From Chloroflexota bacterium (lineage in GTDB: Bacteria; Chloroflexota; Anaerolineae; Aggregatilineales; Phototrophicaceae): a stretch of DNA of 5,017 nucleotides. Positions 5,000 through 5,017 of this stretch are shown piece by piece. The notes under the pieces were generated by a model. That model was given only the letters and a program-made list of their open reading frames with translations, was not told the origin of the DNA and searched no databases. The translations under genes were made by a program, and so were the position numbers. Each line of letters opens with the position of its first letter. The stretch's first letter is position 1. The stretch spans positions 1 to 5,017 of the forward strand of contig QGUR01000320.1 in assembly GCA_003242205.1 (NCBI GenBank), written 5' to 3'.

Positions 5000-5017
5000 C
5001 CTCTTTAAAAAATCTTA

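Overview
The window looks like chromosomal DNA from a fairly high-GC proteobacterium, probably a gammaproteobacterium. This is inferred from the base composition, the GC-rich codon usage and the close match of the largest protein to enterobacterial YbaL. The exact taxon cannot be read from the sequence. Every confidently recognised complete gene is on the minus strand.

Left edge (1-194): the last 26 codons of a TnpB-like protein on the plus strand, followed by two compact hairpins and a GTTGAC sequence. Together these look like the right end of an IS200/IS605-type element, with the likely 3' part of its omega RNA. The element body lies outside the window. The tail appears to be missing residues around the last RuvC acidic position, so this copy may be decayed.

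Middle (195-2897): an ExoD-family membrane protein gene lies downstream of a complete YbaL/KefB-type cation:proton antiporter gene, both on the minus strand. The 60-base gap between them holds a good sigma-70 promoter with an extended -10, so exoD can be transcribed on its own.

Intergenic island (2898-3462): more than 560 bases with no convincing gene but much repeat structure. There are two direct copies of a 43-base hairpin-bearing repeat (38 of 43 identical), two copies of a TTCCGA..TCGGAA palindrome, and a 12-base inverted repeat. One small plus-strand ORF of 85 codons is possible but unproven.

Right part (3463-5017): three overlapping minus-strand genes, read right to left: the C-terminal half of a DegT/DnrJ/EryC1/StrS sugar aminotransferase, a short PglC-like sugar-phosphate transferase, and a VanZ-like membrane protein. 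The junctions are ATGA and GTGA overlaps, so the genes are almost certainly one translationally coupled operon. The first two products fit the making of a 4-amino sugar nucleotide and its transfer as a phospho-sugar to a polyprenyl carrier, as in surface polysaccharide or glycan synthesis. The aminotransferase frame meets a TAA at the window's last three bases, just after the family resemblance stops. This suggests either a contig-end artefact or a truncated gene.
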